Origin: Russula earlei
Lineage: Eukaryota; Basidiomycota; Agaricomycetes; Russulales; Russulaceae
Length of the DNA: 21,823 nucleotides
Reading direction: 5' to 3'
Assembly (NCBI GenBank): GCA_025769875.1
Contig: JAGFNK010000787.1
Coordinates: forward strand, 1-21,823
The position numbers were made by a program, and so were the translations under genes. The notes beneath the pieces are model-generated. The model worked only from the letters and a program-made list of their open reading frames with translations, was not told where the DNA came from and searched no databases. Shown piece by piece: positions 1-9,339 of this stretch. Positions within the stretch are counted from its first letter, which is position 1, and each line of letters opens with the position of its first letter.

Positions 1-830
1 GCTGTTTCTGAGGAGTTCTAGGTCTAGATGAGTGTAGAGTTGTCCTCTCCTAAGTGGTAATTTGAACCAACGGTTGTTGATGAATTGACTGGTAGTCTCA
101 GTCATTTTCAGTGGTGATGTAACAGAGGAAGGGTGAAAGCTGTCCCAAGTGGCAGCTCCTACGACGTGTTCAGGAAGGTCTGGGGATGGTCTAGGTTGGA
201 CGCGGACCCAACGATTTGATGGTAGTCGAGGTTGATCTCCAGAATGGAGTAAGGAAGCTTAGCTTGTGTAACGGCGTCGCGACCGTTAGAGCGTTAGCTC
301 AGGGTTCAGTGGGGGCCAAGTCCCTGTGACTTGGTTCAAGGGTTCAATGGGGGCCGGCTCAAGAGGGCCGGTTCAGAGGTTTAGCGTCTCGAGGCTTAGT
401 CAGATAATGACTCAGTCCGCAGACAGAGTCGATCTCCTGGTTTCACAGAAGAGGAGAGCGATGAGAGAGAGGTAGAGGAGGAAGAGGAACACAAGGGTTC
501 CCTGAGGTGTTCTCAAGTCAAGCAGAGAATAGGCCAGCACAAGCAAGTTGTGATTTGAGAGAGTATACAGGGCAAGTGATGCGACAGGGAATGGGACAAA
601 GCTAAGCTTGGGGCATTCCCCAGCTTTTACAGGCGCTTAAATACTGTATGTAGCGAGGCTGTACAGTACTATAAGCAGAACAATAAGTGAAAAGGCAGAT
701 CAATAGCAAAAGTAGCTCAACAATAGATGAAACATAATAAGTGAAACACAATAGATGAAACACAATAAGGGATTACCATCAAGGGGTGAAACGGTAACCA
801 CGGAAACGGAGATAATACAAGGGACAAATG
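1..830 (-). mobile_element. LTR-retrotransposon-like fragment (tentative)
   Basis: No convincing gene lies here. Read on the minus strand, the stretch has a TATA-like TATTTAAG (about 636-643), followed by pyrimidine-rich sequence (about 425-520) and a GC-rich block with short inverted and direct repeats (GGGGGCC near 311 and 351; GGCCGG near 354 and 366). That order resembles the promoter part of a fungal LTR. A GGGG-CATT-CCCC palindrome sits at about 610-621. I could not place LTR ends, a primer-binding site or any gag/pol reading frame, so the class is an inference. It could equally be degenerate repeat DNA. Confidence 0.3.
721..770. repeat. short tandem repeat, 14-16 bp units
   Basis: About three and a half imperfect units alternate between ATAGATGAAACACA and ATAAGTGAAACACA. 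A further half-unit lies upstream near 681-692. It sits at the edge of the LTR-like stretch. Confidence 0.7.
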
Positions 831-916
831 ATGGGAAGGGGTTATGGACGAACCCACAAGGGGGTAAATCATAACAGGGGAGACCTGATTCGTGAGCGCA
901 AGGTTAAGTATCTGTC

Positions 917-930
917 CACTACATGGCCTG
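917..930 (+). other. CACTA-like terminal motif, left orientation
   Basis: CACTACATGGCCTG is the inverse of the motif at 17734-17747, with one CpG-type change. It is followed inward by copies of a GCGATAATTGCCC repeat, as subterminal repeats of CACTA elements are. The inverted-repeat homology continues about 40 bp outside the motif, so this copy reached its place together with flanking DNA and not as a clean transposon end. Confidence 0.5.
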
Positions 931-1325
931 TGCAAACTGGAGAACGACGGGCCGTAAGTGCCCTATCACCATGTGGCGATAATTGCCCTATCACATGCAG
1001 CGATAATTGCCCCGATGACGGAGATATGCACTTTCATGCAAAATTCTCCTGGCAAAATGCTGGATCTGGCATGCTCACGTATGTAAAGTGTTTTGTGAAT
1101 CTGGTCAGGAATGCTTGTCATTCAGCCAGCCCTGAGGCAGATCTATGATCCCAGTGACGTCGTACGCTTTTGCCGGCCATAGTGCCGAGTGCATGGAGTT
1201 CATATCAATGGCATGTATTAAGTTTGAAGCATCATATTGTAGTAAATCTACGAGGACTGTATCAAACCATGGAACATATTGACATTGTCATGAACAACCT
1301 GCTATGGTACATGCTATATCATATA

Positions 1326-2014
1326 TCAATCCTGTGAAGTCCTGGAGTCAGAGCAGCGATGAGTCATAGCAATAGGTGGGAGTGGAGGGGGGACATATGG
1401 TACATCCTGCTCAGATTCGCAGTCAATGGCAATGACGTCCCACTCTGCATGACATAGTGGGGTTGAGGAGTCTTGATGAGCAATGGTCGCGAGGCGCAGG
1501 CATTTATGCTGTCCGGATGAGCATGATGGGGAGGCGGGAGTGCAGCCCACAGTCTTGCATGGCTGATCGACGGCACGATCCACAAGGGCGCGCTGTAGTT
1601 CATTGCGCACGTCGAGGCTCTCCTTCAGCTTCGTTCACGCATTTCCGAGTTCCTGACGCAGCACCACGAGCTCTTCGAGGAAGTCAGTCCCGCTCCTGTT
1701 CGAGACGATCAATCCTTCCCTGGAAAGGACAAGAAGCGGCAGTGGTCACGGGCTTGATATGCAGAGTCCAGCGACTTTTCTTCTTCAGACTTTTCTTCGT
1801 CATCCATTGTAGCTGCGAGGTGATGCTCCTGCCACCTCCGGCAAGGAATGCAGTGGGACGGATGTGTGATGACGCGCAGCCTTTCGTTGTATCTCCAAGT
1901 CCAAGTCAAAGGCTTATGATGATAAGTCTTTTGGCCGCTTCTGCCAAACGGGGACCATGACGCGGACATAAAACCACCGCGTCTGTGAACAAGAATTTCT
2001 TTGGCTTCGGACAT
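1326..2014 (-). pseudogene. broken copy of the coiled-coil protein gene
   Basis: This is the inverted counterpart of the intact gene at 16652-17338. The ATG (2014) and the stop (1328-1326) are conserved, and the first 90 or so codons are identical. Single-base insertions near 1742 and 1685 shift the frame, and a CGA-to-TGA change at 1637-1635 adds a stop. The 5' part (about 1745-2014) stays open and could still give a truncated peptide, but the coiled coil is disrupted. Most substitutions are CpG-to-TpG, as expected for a methylated, decaying copy. Confidence 0.85.
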
Positions 2015-2206
2015 GTCTGAGAAGGGACCTCGAAATGGAGAGCTGCGAGGAGATGTGAACGAAAAACGGTGGGGGCGGGATTTACGTATTGAGCTCCCGC
2101 CCGCTCATATGTTCCTGCCACGCTTTCTGAGTTATGCACTCGAGCCGAATAGAATTGAGTGAGCCGAGCCACTGATTGGCTCGTGGCTAAGTGGGCTAGT
2201 TAGCCG

Positions 2207-2464
2207 CTCGAGCCCGCTCGAGCCACGGGCTCAGATCCAAATCAGGCAGGGGCAGTCGTCGCAACGGGGCAGTCTTCCCTGCGTATGATAAGATCTAAGC
2301 AAGATAATCGAAACGAGCTGCCAGATAATAAAATTCGCATTGGTCGATCTGACATAGGCCAAAGGTAGGTGTGCGATGACTTCCAGACTAATAAGTCTGT
2401 TGCAATACAGCAAAGCTCTTGCCAGTCAATTGGCTGATTGAGCGGGCGATTAGAATCATGGACT
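2207..2464. other. intergenic, GCTCGAGCC-rich at its left edge
   Basis: No gene is seen. The first 30 bases repeat GCTCGAGCC-type units immediately outside the left inverted-repeat arm, and related GCTCG/GAGCC words continue inside the arm to about 2140. The remainder carries no recognisable signal. Confidence 0.5.
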
Positions 2465-3159
2465 CTAGGAGTTGCCAGCGTACACACCTCTACCTTTGCC
2501 CTTGGCAGCAGCTGCAAGCTCCTTATCCTTATCCTGCTGATTCTTTCTGGCTTTCTGGGCGCTGTTCTTCAAATAGACACGTAGATAGTCATGTACTACC
2601 CAGTTGTTCTCAAACTTGAGGAGTATTGGAAATTCTGTGGAAGCCTGCCTGACATGATCAATTTTACATTGAACAATTGACAAAATATCGCACCAGTTCA
2701 CAGAGAAGCATAAGTTTGTCCTTGATTTGAAGGGAATATGGAACTGATGTGTCCAAATATGTGTCTGCCAGAGAGCATACTCTCTCCTGAAAAGATTTGA
2801 GCATGATAATTGCGCCCTGCACAAGTTGGTTATACTCTAATTTTAGGGTAGAGTCCACTTTCCCATCCGTGCTCTTGCTCAAGGACATTCTTGAGTGCGT
2901 ATCCCCCACGTCCGACGCGACCGACCTCTCCTGAGGGCTTGGGTATGAGTGGTGAAGATGGCGTTGTTGGCGTCAGTGGCGATGGAGGTGCGGAGATGGA
3001 CATTCCACTGGCGTGACTATTTTCCGATGTCGGGAACACATGCATCATGGCATGAGGCAGTGGAGGAACCAACTCTGGACTGAATCGGCATCTCATTGTT
3101 CCCGGCGAGAAGTGAGGGAGGAAGCGGCGATGATGGCAGCGAGGACGTATGCAAGGCAT
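2465..3159 (-). CDS. small repeat-associated protein, 198 aa, three exons
   Basis: Function unknown. Three exons (3159-2836, 2786-2694, 2644-2465) joined by two 49-bp GT-AG introns give an uninterrupted 198-residue frame; without these introns the same protein lies in three frames. Residues 1-78 are rich in Ser, Pro, His and Arg and probably disordered. Residues 79-92 contain GEVGRVGRGGYALK. Residues 109-160 look like a compact helical module with the words LADTYLDTS and PILLKFENNW. The C-terminus is strongly basic (KARKNQQDKDKE, then KGKGRG). From memory, proteins with a GRGGY box followed by LDTS and a YENxW-like motif occur as multi-copy families in mushroom-forming fungi. It lies head-to-head with the transposase gene, 395 bp apart, so it may belong to the same element. 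The start is the only upstream ATG that keeps the frame open. Confidence 0.7.
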
Positions 3160-3554
3160 GGGGAAAGATAGTAATTAATGTGAGAAGTACTGATATTTTA
3201 AATAGCGTCGCCTACCTGGTTTGTTGTTGAAGCTCAGAAATACAACCACTCACGAAGAACAAGGGACAAAACGTAATGCAATAGAAGTGTTGTAGGGCTG
3301 CGATGATCCCTGGTTACTGGTCATTTGTTAGAGAGAATAAGAAAAGAAAATGAGCGTCAAGAGGATAAAGAGGAAACAACGAAGCCCATTAGGGTACATG
3401 ACATGCAGAACTGAGACCCATGAAACAAGATCGCCACGAAAATTGATGTACAAGGCGTCAATTCGTTCAAGAAGGGATAGCGCTGAGGAACGGCTTCATA
3501 TTTGGCAGTTAAAACCCACCATACGGAGGTGCATTACACCATAGAATCGCCATC
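3160..3554. promoter_or_regulatory. divergent intergenic region between the 198-aa gene and the transposase
   Basis: This 395-bp gap separates two divergent starts and must hold both promoters if both genes are active. It is AT-rich near the minus-strand start (ATATTTTAAATAG at about 3191) and purine-rich around 3330-3370. I see no clear TATA box placed for the plus-strand gene and no transposon terminus. Confidence 0.4.
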
Positions 3555-6500
3555 ATGCCTGCCTGCTACTGTGCTTACTTTGGCTGCAACGGCAAACTTG
3601 TCGACAATAAGACCAAAAAGCGTCATGGGGAATTTGATGCCTCACAATCTTATCACAATCTTAATAAGGCATGCCGTCAACTTTGATATTCCTTACGTAG
3701 CATGTCTGATTAAACTTGTGACAGCCCAATGCGAACACAGATCATCGCATATGCGTCCAGAATGACCCGTTTGAACAATCCAAAACAATTTCTGGATCAT
3801 CGCCACACATTGACGAGTCGGGGACCACACGCAATGTGGGATCACGCCAGGGGCATGCGAGATGCCGTCAAATTAGCACCCCAGGACGAATATCACTTAT
3901 GACTTCTGACCCCAAAACACTGAATTCCTTGGTTGAGCTGGAGAAGAGGGCCATTTCTCAAAGCCAGGCCACGCTGTCATTGAAAAGTCAAGCCCTGGCA
4001 TCACCACCTACCAGAGCATTGCTTAACGTGATCAAAACGCACCGAACAAACATGGAGACAACGTTGGCGGCCATCAATACGCTCTGGTTTCCAGTCGGTT
4101 CACTAGGAATGACCATGAAGGAAGGCCTGAAGATGTACTTACAGAAGAATATTGAGGACGTGAACGACTTGAAAGGAGTACTCCTTGCTGACACAGGCAA
4201 GTTGGTCTCAACACGGAGGATAATTGGTGCAGAACCGCCGAGTGAGGATCTCAGCTGTGGACATACGCACACACTGACGTTAGCAACAGATGAATTCATT
4301 CGCAGCTTGGCAGAATGTGACTCACTCCTACTGCGAAGTCTGTTTGAACTGCTTGTCCAGGACACTCTGGACCACTCAACTCGAAAGTTGAGCAACATCA
4401 GACTCAAATCACTTAAGGAGGTCTTCAGAAAGTCAAGGGCCAGCTTGTCAAATACCGACGAGCAGATCCTCCGAACCTTTCCAAGCGACATCAGGGTTGC
4501 TCGGAAATTGCTTGGAGTCCCGAAGACTATCACGTACGCATGCTGCCCAGCATGTAGCTCCACGTATCCTTCACAAGATGAAGATGGAATCGCAGTTTAT
4601 CCATATGATTGCACCAGCGAGCCGTGTCAAGTTCGAGGTAGATTTGACCTCCTCAGAGTGGGGTCAACACCGGATGGGAAGAGCATTGGCGTACCTAAGC
4701 GTCCCTTCGTTATGCAAGACTTCCATGACTTTGTAGCACGCCTGTTGTCCAGACCGGGGGTAGAGGCTGCGCTTAAACGATCTCGAGAGCGCGTGCGCAC
4801 TGGGACTGTCGATGATATCGTCATCGCAGATGGCGTCAGGGCACTCAAAGGGCCAGACGGCATACCTTTCCTCTCTGGTGGACAACATGACGAACTTCGC
4901 CTATTGTGGTGTCTCTCCGTGGATTTCTTCAACCCATATCATAATAAGATCGCTGGGAAGGTCGCGTCTGTGGGTTCCATAGTCCTGTCCTGCCTCCTAT
5001 TGCCACCAGACATGCGGCATAAACACGAAAACCTCTGCCTTGTTGGCATCATCCCTGGGCCTCGCGAGCCTTCAGGCGAGGAAATCGACCAGTTCTTACG
5101 TCCCCTCGTCGAAGTCATGAAGGAATCCTGGGCACATGGAGAAATATACAAGACGCACGATTATCCTTATGGCCGACTTGTCCGCTCAGCAATCGCCCTC
5201 TCAGTAAATGACCTGCCAATGGCTCGGAAGATCATGGGTATTTCAAACTTCATTGATAGGAATACCGCAAAAGAGGAGGATCCGGACTCATGGAGCGTGC
5301 GCACTATTCAGGAGGTTCAAGACGATGCCCAGAAATGGCGGAATGCAACGTCACAGAAGGAACGGAAGCGGCTATACAGCAAAACTGGCGTGCGTCACTC
5401 AGTCCTGATGGAACTAGAATACTGGGACCCTACCACCATGGTCCCTGTGGACTGCATGCACCTCTTCTTCATCGGCTTATTGCAATACCATGCACGAACA
5501 GTGCTCGGGATGGACTCGGCAGGAACGTGCAAGCCAAAACTCGCGAAGGCAACGTCAGACTTAGAAGCCACAAGAAAGATGCTACTGCATACCAGGCCCG
5601 AGTCTGTTGATCTGACGACGTTATCGGTTGACGTGCTGAAGGTCCTTTGTGATGAAAGGGGCGTTGGCGTGAAGCAGTCTGGTGAGCCCTGTAAAGAAGA
5701 TCTAATCAAGTGCATTAAGGTATGAGACATACTCGTATCTCACTACATATGCTCATATGGGGGAGTGATTTAGGAATCCCTCTCAAATCGGGTGAGCTCT
5801 TCTGTCTCGGACATCGTTGGCGAAGGCATCGTAAAGGAGATCGCTAAAGGACAGAGGGGTTTGAAGACATTGCAAGGAGTGGGGATTTCTCCGAACGACT
5901 TGAAGGTTATTCGGGATGACATAGTGGCTACTACACGCCCTCGCTGGCACGCGGCCCCTCCTACTAATTTAGGGCAGGTATCACATGGTAAGCTGAAGGC
6001 TGATGAATGGAGATCGTGCTTCGAGTTCGACATACCAGTGTCGCTGCTTCGAATCGAGACACTGCGACATGCATCAGGGGCGCAGGTGGACAAATACAGG
6101 GCGAAACTGGTGCAGAGTACTTTCCTACTCGCCACTGCGATCAGATGGGCAACGTCTCAACATATATCAGCCAAGCACATCGAAGAATATAAGAAGACCA
6201 TGAAAAATTACCTTAAAATGCTGAGGGAGCTCCGACCCACCCAGCGTTTCCGCCCCAACCATCTCAATGCCCTCCTTGTCGGCAATTACCTTCGTTTATA
6301 TGGCCCTGTTCAGGGCTGGTGGATGTTTCCGTTCGAAAGGGTCATAGGTGATTTGCAGCGCTCAAACACGAACAATAAGCCAGGTACGTGAGACTCCTTT
6401 CCTCCGGTTGCAACACACTTACGAGAAACAAAGGCGAAATGGAGAAGGGTATGTTTGCGGCCTTCTCTGCCAAGTCGACCATGCAGGCAACTATTCAACG

Positions 6501-7136
6501 TTTACGCTGTCTGGATGCATGGAAAGATAGCATCGCAATCAGGGAACGTCCATTCGGCAGTAAGAAAACAGGTACGCACTCGACTAAGATACTTTGGGAC
6601 AGGGAGATGACAGCCGCATAGATGAATCCTCGAAGGTGGCTACACCGAGATTAAGGCCACTAAGTGACGTTATTAACGATGCAATGAACAAGTACAAGAG
6701 CAATCTGCAATGTGAATTGGGGAATTTTCAGGATGGAGTCAACTTCCAGGACAGGGTGACAATTTACGGCCGTGAATTTACGACTTATCGCACGTCAAAG
6801 AGACATGGTGTCATTTTCTTCCAAGACACGGGTAGTGCTAATTCCCTGGTTCCGGGAATCGTCCGCGCAATATTCCTTATACAGGATAGCGAAGAAAAGC
6901 TATTCCTAGCTGTTCACCGCTATCTTGCGCCTCCGACATCTCTTCCGAACCCTTTCGCACGTTACCCAGATTTCGGTGCAAATCTGTGGTCATCGGAGAC
7001 ACAGAAAGAAGTAACGATAGTGCCAGGAAATCGCGACATCTACCATGCTATTTACCGAGACTGGGACCACCAGATCCTGGTGATGAAACCGCTGACCCGA
7101 GTCAGTCATGTCATCTTGATTGGAAATCACAACTGA
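3555..7136 (+). CDS. Tnp2-type (CACTA/EnSpm) transposase, about 1123 aa, five exons
   Basis: Probable cut-and-paste DDE transposase of the Tnp2/Transposase_21 family, acting in the nucleus on element ends. Exons 3555-3668, 3725-5719, 5774-6383, 6434-6571 and 6622-7136 join in frame. Exon 1 has a cysteine-rich start (CYCAYFGC, then KLVDNKTKKRH) typical of the family. A CxxC...CxxxC knuckle is at residues about 312-338. The first catalytic Asp is probably D438 (SVDFFNP), followed by LPPDMRHKHEN and IIPGPREPS; the second is probably D614 (VDCMHLFFIGLLQ). A SAP-like segment is at 669-703 and HGKLKADEWR follows in exon 3. Oddities: intron 1 must use a GC donor (3669, AAG then GCATGC), and the His/Cys cluster I expect after LPMARKIMG (about residue 538-544) is missing, so activity is uncertain. 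The exon 1 join is the weakest part of the model. Confidence 0.85.
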
Positions 7137-7410
7137 CCATTAGTTTTCAGGACTTTTGACGGGCCTCAGCGCCATCGAGACAAGCGCTGCAGATCCCTCT
7201 AGTTCTTGACACTCGGATGTAACTCGGATGTAGTATATCATTTCATATCAAGTCACCCGACAACGATGATACGATGCGAATCCTTCATCACCCATATCTA
7301 TGCCACACATACATTGCCCGCATCACATAGAACCTGTAAGGTACGGTAAGTAATGGAAGACACAAGAGGGAAAATCGCAATCTAACCATGCTTGGACCAG
7401 AAATTTCGTC
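7137..7410. other. convergent 3' intergenic region
   Basis: This stretch lies between the stops of the convergent transposase and accessory genes, and should contain both 3' ends. A direct duplication of ACTCGGATGTA occurs at about 7210-7231. No gene is seen. Confidence 0.4.
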
Positions 7411-8945
7411 CTATATCTGCCCCATGTAGTCGCTTTCGTAGGGGGCCTAAGTACAGATGTGAAGCTTCTGATAATAAATGAAATGATAACTCACCAGGAT
7501 GGGAAGAGGGAACTCTGCCTTTACAAGCTTCTGAAAGTGGGGAGGACTTTTCGGCAACCACTGTGGGTTGTAAAAGTTCAATGGAAGACCTGGCAGCGGC
7601 GCACGCTTGCTGACACTTTTGGCCTTCGCAATGCGTTTGAAAGACCGGTTTCCACGTGAGGGGCAGAGAGACAATGGATATGATTCCACCGCTGCCCATA
7701 TGTCGGCCATGGCAGGATTCAGAAAACCCATATCAAGACGCCGGAGGGTCTTAAAGCGTGAGTCTCGATTCGAATGGTTTGAATCGTCGTCGGTCTCATC
7801 ATCACTTGTACCCCGAGGGCCAAGGGCGTCCAGCAATATGCCCACACGCTTCCATGTTTCTGAGTCTCTATGGCTGTTAAACTCACATATCTTCCTCCTT
7901 CTGTAGTACGTCTATGGAAAGGTCAGTGAAAGGTGCGACGCGCCGATGAGAAGACAAACCTCCTGCCGCCTTTGATACATCCGGGCGACCTTATCTGTAT
8001 ATGGGCGCTTTCCTGTCCGGCAAATGTACTGCGTGCGATATAGCTTGCTCTGGCACCTCTTCCTTACATTATCCTCGGTCATCTGCGTCCAATTGTGCTG
8101 GACGGGCTGATATGCTCCCTTTTTGACGTCCGTGATAAAAGCTGTCGTGAGCAGGTCAACCACCTCCTTGTTCCATTTTCCCTTGAAGGTCTGTGTCAAG
8201 GAAACACGAGGAGCGTCGGGATTCGGGCCACCAACACCATACTGTTCGAACGCATCAACCATTCGCTTGTCGGGTTCGTCAGGGAAGAAATCCCTTCTTG
8301 CAAGAGCACCTTTGTTATCCAGGAACTTGCGCATTGCCTCCTAGGAGAGAGACGTCAGTAGCAACAATGAATGGGAGGTAGAACTACATACATCCACAAG
8401 TTTGTTCTGGTTTGCACGAGGAGTCTTCTTCTTACCGCGTGGGGCTGCAAAAGTGATGACAACAAAAGGTCATAGAGCCGGGAAACACATACGTTGGAAA
8501 GGCTTGGGAACGCCCGTGTCCAATTCGTTTCCGGTGGTACCTGGATCTTCAGGAGGAGCAGGAACATTATTAGGTGGATTCATGTCCCCAGCTCTCATGG
8601 CTCTCATGACCGCCACGGCTGCTGTCTCAGAAGCAGCATTAACGAGCTGATTGAATGCGCTCATACTAAGGCCAAGGCTGCCTGCAGACAATTGAGCACA
8701 AGTCGGTCAACGCCCGTGCACTGACCTGTGCCAATTGTATGCTCCATGTCAGTGTCCATATTCAGGTCGTCATCATAGGGGATGTCCGGGTCATCGGACT
8801 GCATCTCGTCGTCTTCAAAGTCGAAGGGACGGGCTGATCGAGTGGCAACAGTGAAACGAGGAGCCCCCCGGTTCTACAATTTTACTCAGCAGAGAAGACG
8901 CAATGAGAGAAACGACTCAACTGGGATGCCGGCGTGTTGGGACAT
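7411..8945 (-). CDS. putative transposon accessory protein, 415 aa, seven exons
   Basis: Function unknown. Exons on the minus strand are 8945-8922, 8873-8726, 8681-8493, 8444-8392, 8340-7960, 7911-7495 and 7446-7411; introns are 48-51 bp and every phase agrees. The protein has an acidic segment (residues about 24-55, rich in Asp/Glu), a Gly/Pro/Asn-rich linker, and a basic patch PRGKKKTPRANQNK near 122-135. The conserved-looking core includes the arginine-rich TYYRRRKICEFNSHRD (266-281) and LGPRGTSDDETDDD (295-308). I recall the LGP-GTSSDE type of motif from proteins encoded next to Tnp2 transposases in basidiomycetes, which suggests the second protein of the same element, perhaps DNA-binding. 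The gene converges on the transposase with a 274-bp gap. The small exons 1 and 7 rest only on frame and splice agreement. Confidence 0.7.
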
Positions 8946-9339
8946 GAGGTGATAAAGGACGGTTGGATATGGAGTTGGGGTTTTGGCACTATGTGAACTC
9001 GGTCGATTGGCCCCTAATATACGCATATGCGCTGACAATAATCCACTCGGCAAAACACATGACGGTCTATTAAATTAGATCAAAAGGCGGCAATTTGAAT
9101 GCACAATCGCGCTGTGGATGACTCACTCAATGGGACAAAAGGGGGCGGATCTCGCTCGCCATCCACAAAAAAATCGAGCGGGGATAGCATAGCGAAATGT
9201 CTTCTGTGCAGACCCACTCGCCATGGCGACACTCTAGAAGCTAGCGGCAGACAGAAGCCCGATTTCATGTATCACACATAGCGCGGTCACTAACACAACA
9301 CCTTTTTTTGACAAATTTTACGAGTCATCATGATCTCCA
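8946..9339. other. intergenic between two minus-strand genes
   Basis: No gene is seen. It should hold the promoter of the 415-aa gene and the 3' end of the WD40 gene. A perfect 12-bp palindrome TCGCCATGGCGA lies at 9218-9229. I looked here for a transposon right end matching anything upstream of 3555 and found none. Confidence 0.4.

Larger units (their letters stand above)
876..2206 (-). repeat. left arm of a 1.33 kb inverted repeat
   Basis: The reverse complement of this segment matches 16459-17788 nearly base for base. The match runs from AGGGGAGACC at 876 to the GGCTAAC complement ending at 2206. By hand I found about 23 transitions, three other substitutions and three small indels. All 23 transitions turn a CpG of the right arm into TpG or CpA here, and all lie between 900 and about 1743; 1744-2206 is almost identical to the right arm. 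The arm carries a broken copy of the coiled-coil gene and the terminal motif. It ends at both sides where the right arm's homology to the second cassette continues, so it is best read as a displaced, inverted partial duplicate. Confidence 0.95.

Noticed and set aside
828..1148. 106-codon plus-strand frame, with a partner at 17516-17800 on the minus strand
   Set aside because: Both read through the terminal motif and subterminal repeats of the inverted-repeat arms; conservation is explained by the duplication and the frame lacks protein-like features.
876..1743. Classical Neurospora-type RIP
   Set aside because: The changes are confined to CpG and affect one arm only; Neurospora RIP prefers CpA and would normally hit both copies.
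3988..4563. 191-codon open frame on the minus strand
   Set aside because: Antisense to the best-supported transposase exon, with no family features; a shadow of coding bias.
3555..8945. Precise borders of a CACTA element containing the Tnp2 gene
   Set aside because: I compared the DNA outside the 198-aa, transposase and accessory genes and found no matching terminal inverted repeats or target duplication there; assigning the motifs at 917 or 11460 as its ends remains speculation.
9218..9229. Perfect 12-bp palindrome TCGCCATGGCGA
   Set aside because: Isolated, with no repeat elsewhere in the window and no placement relative to a promoter that would give it a role.
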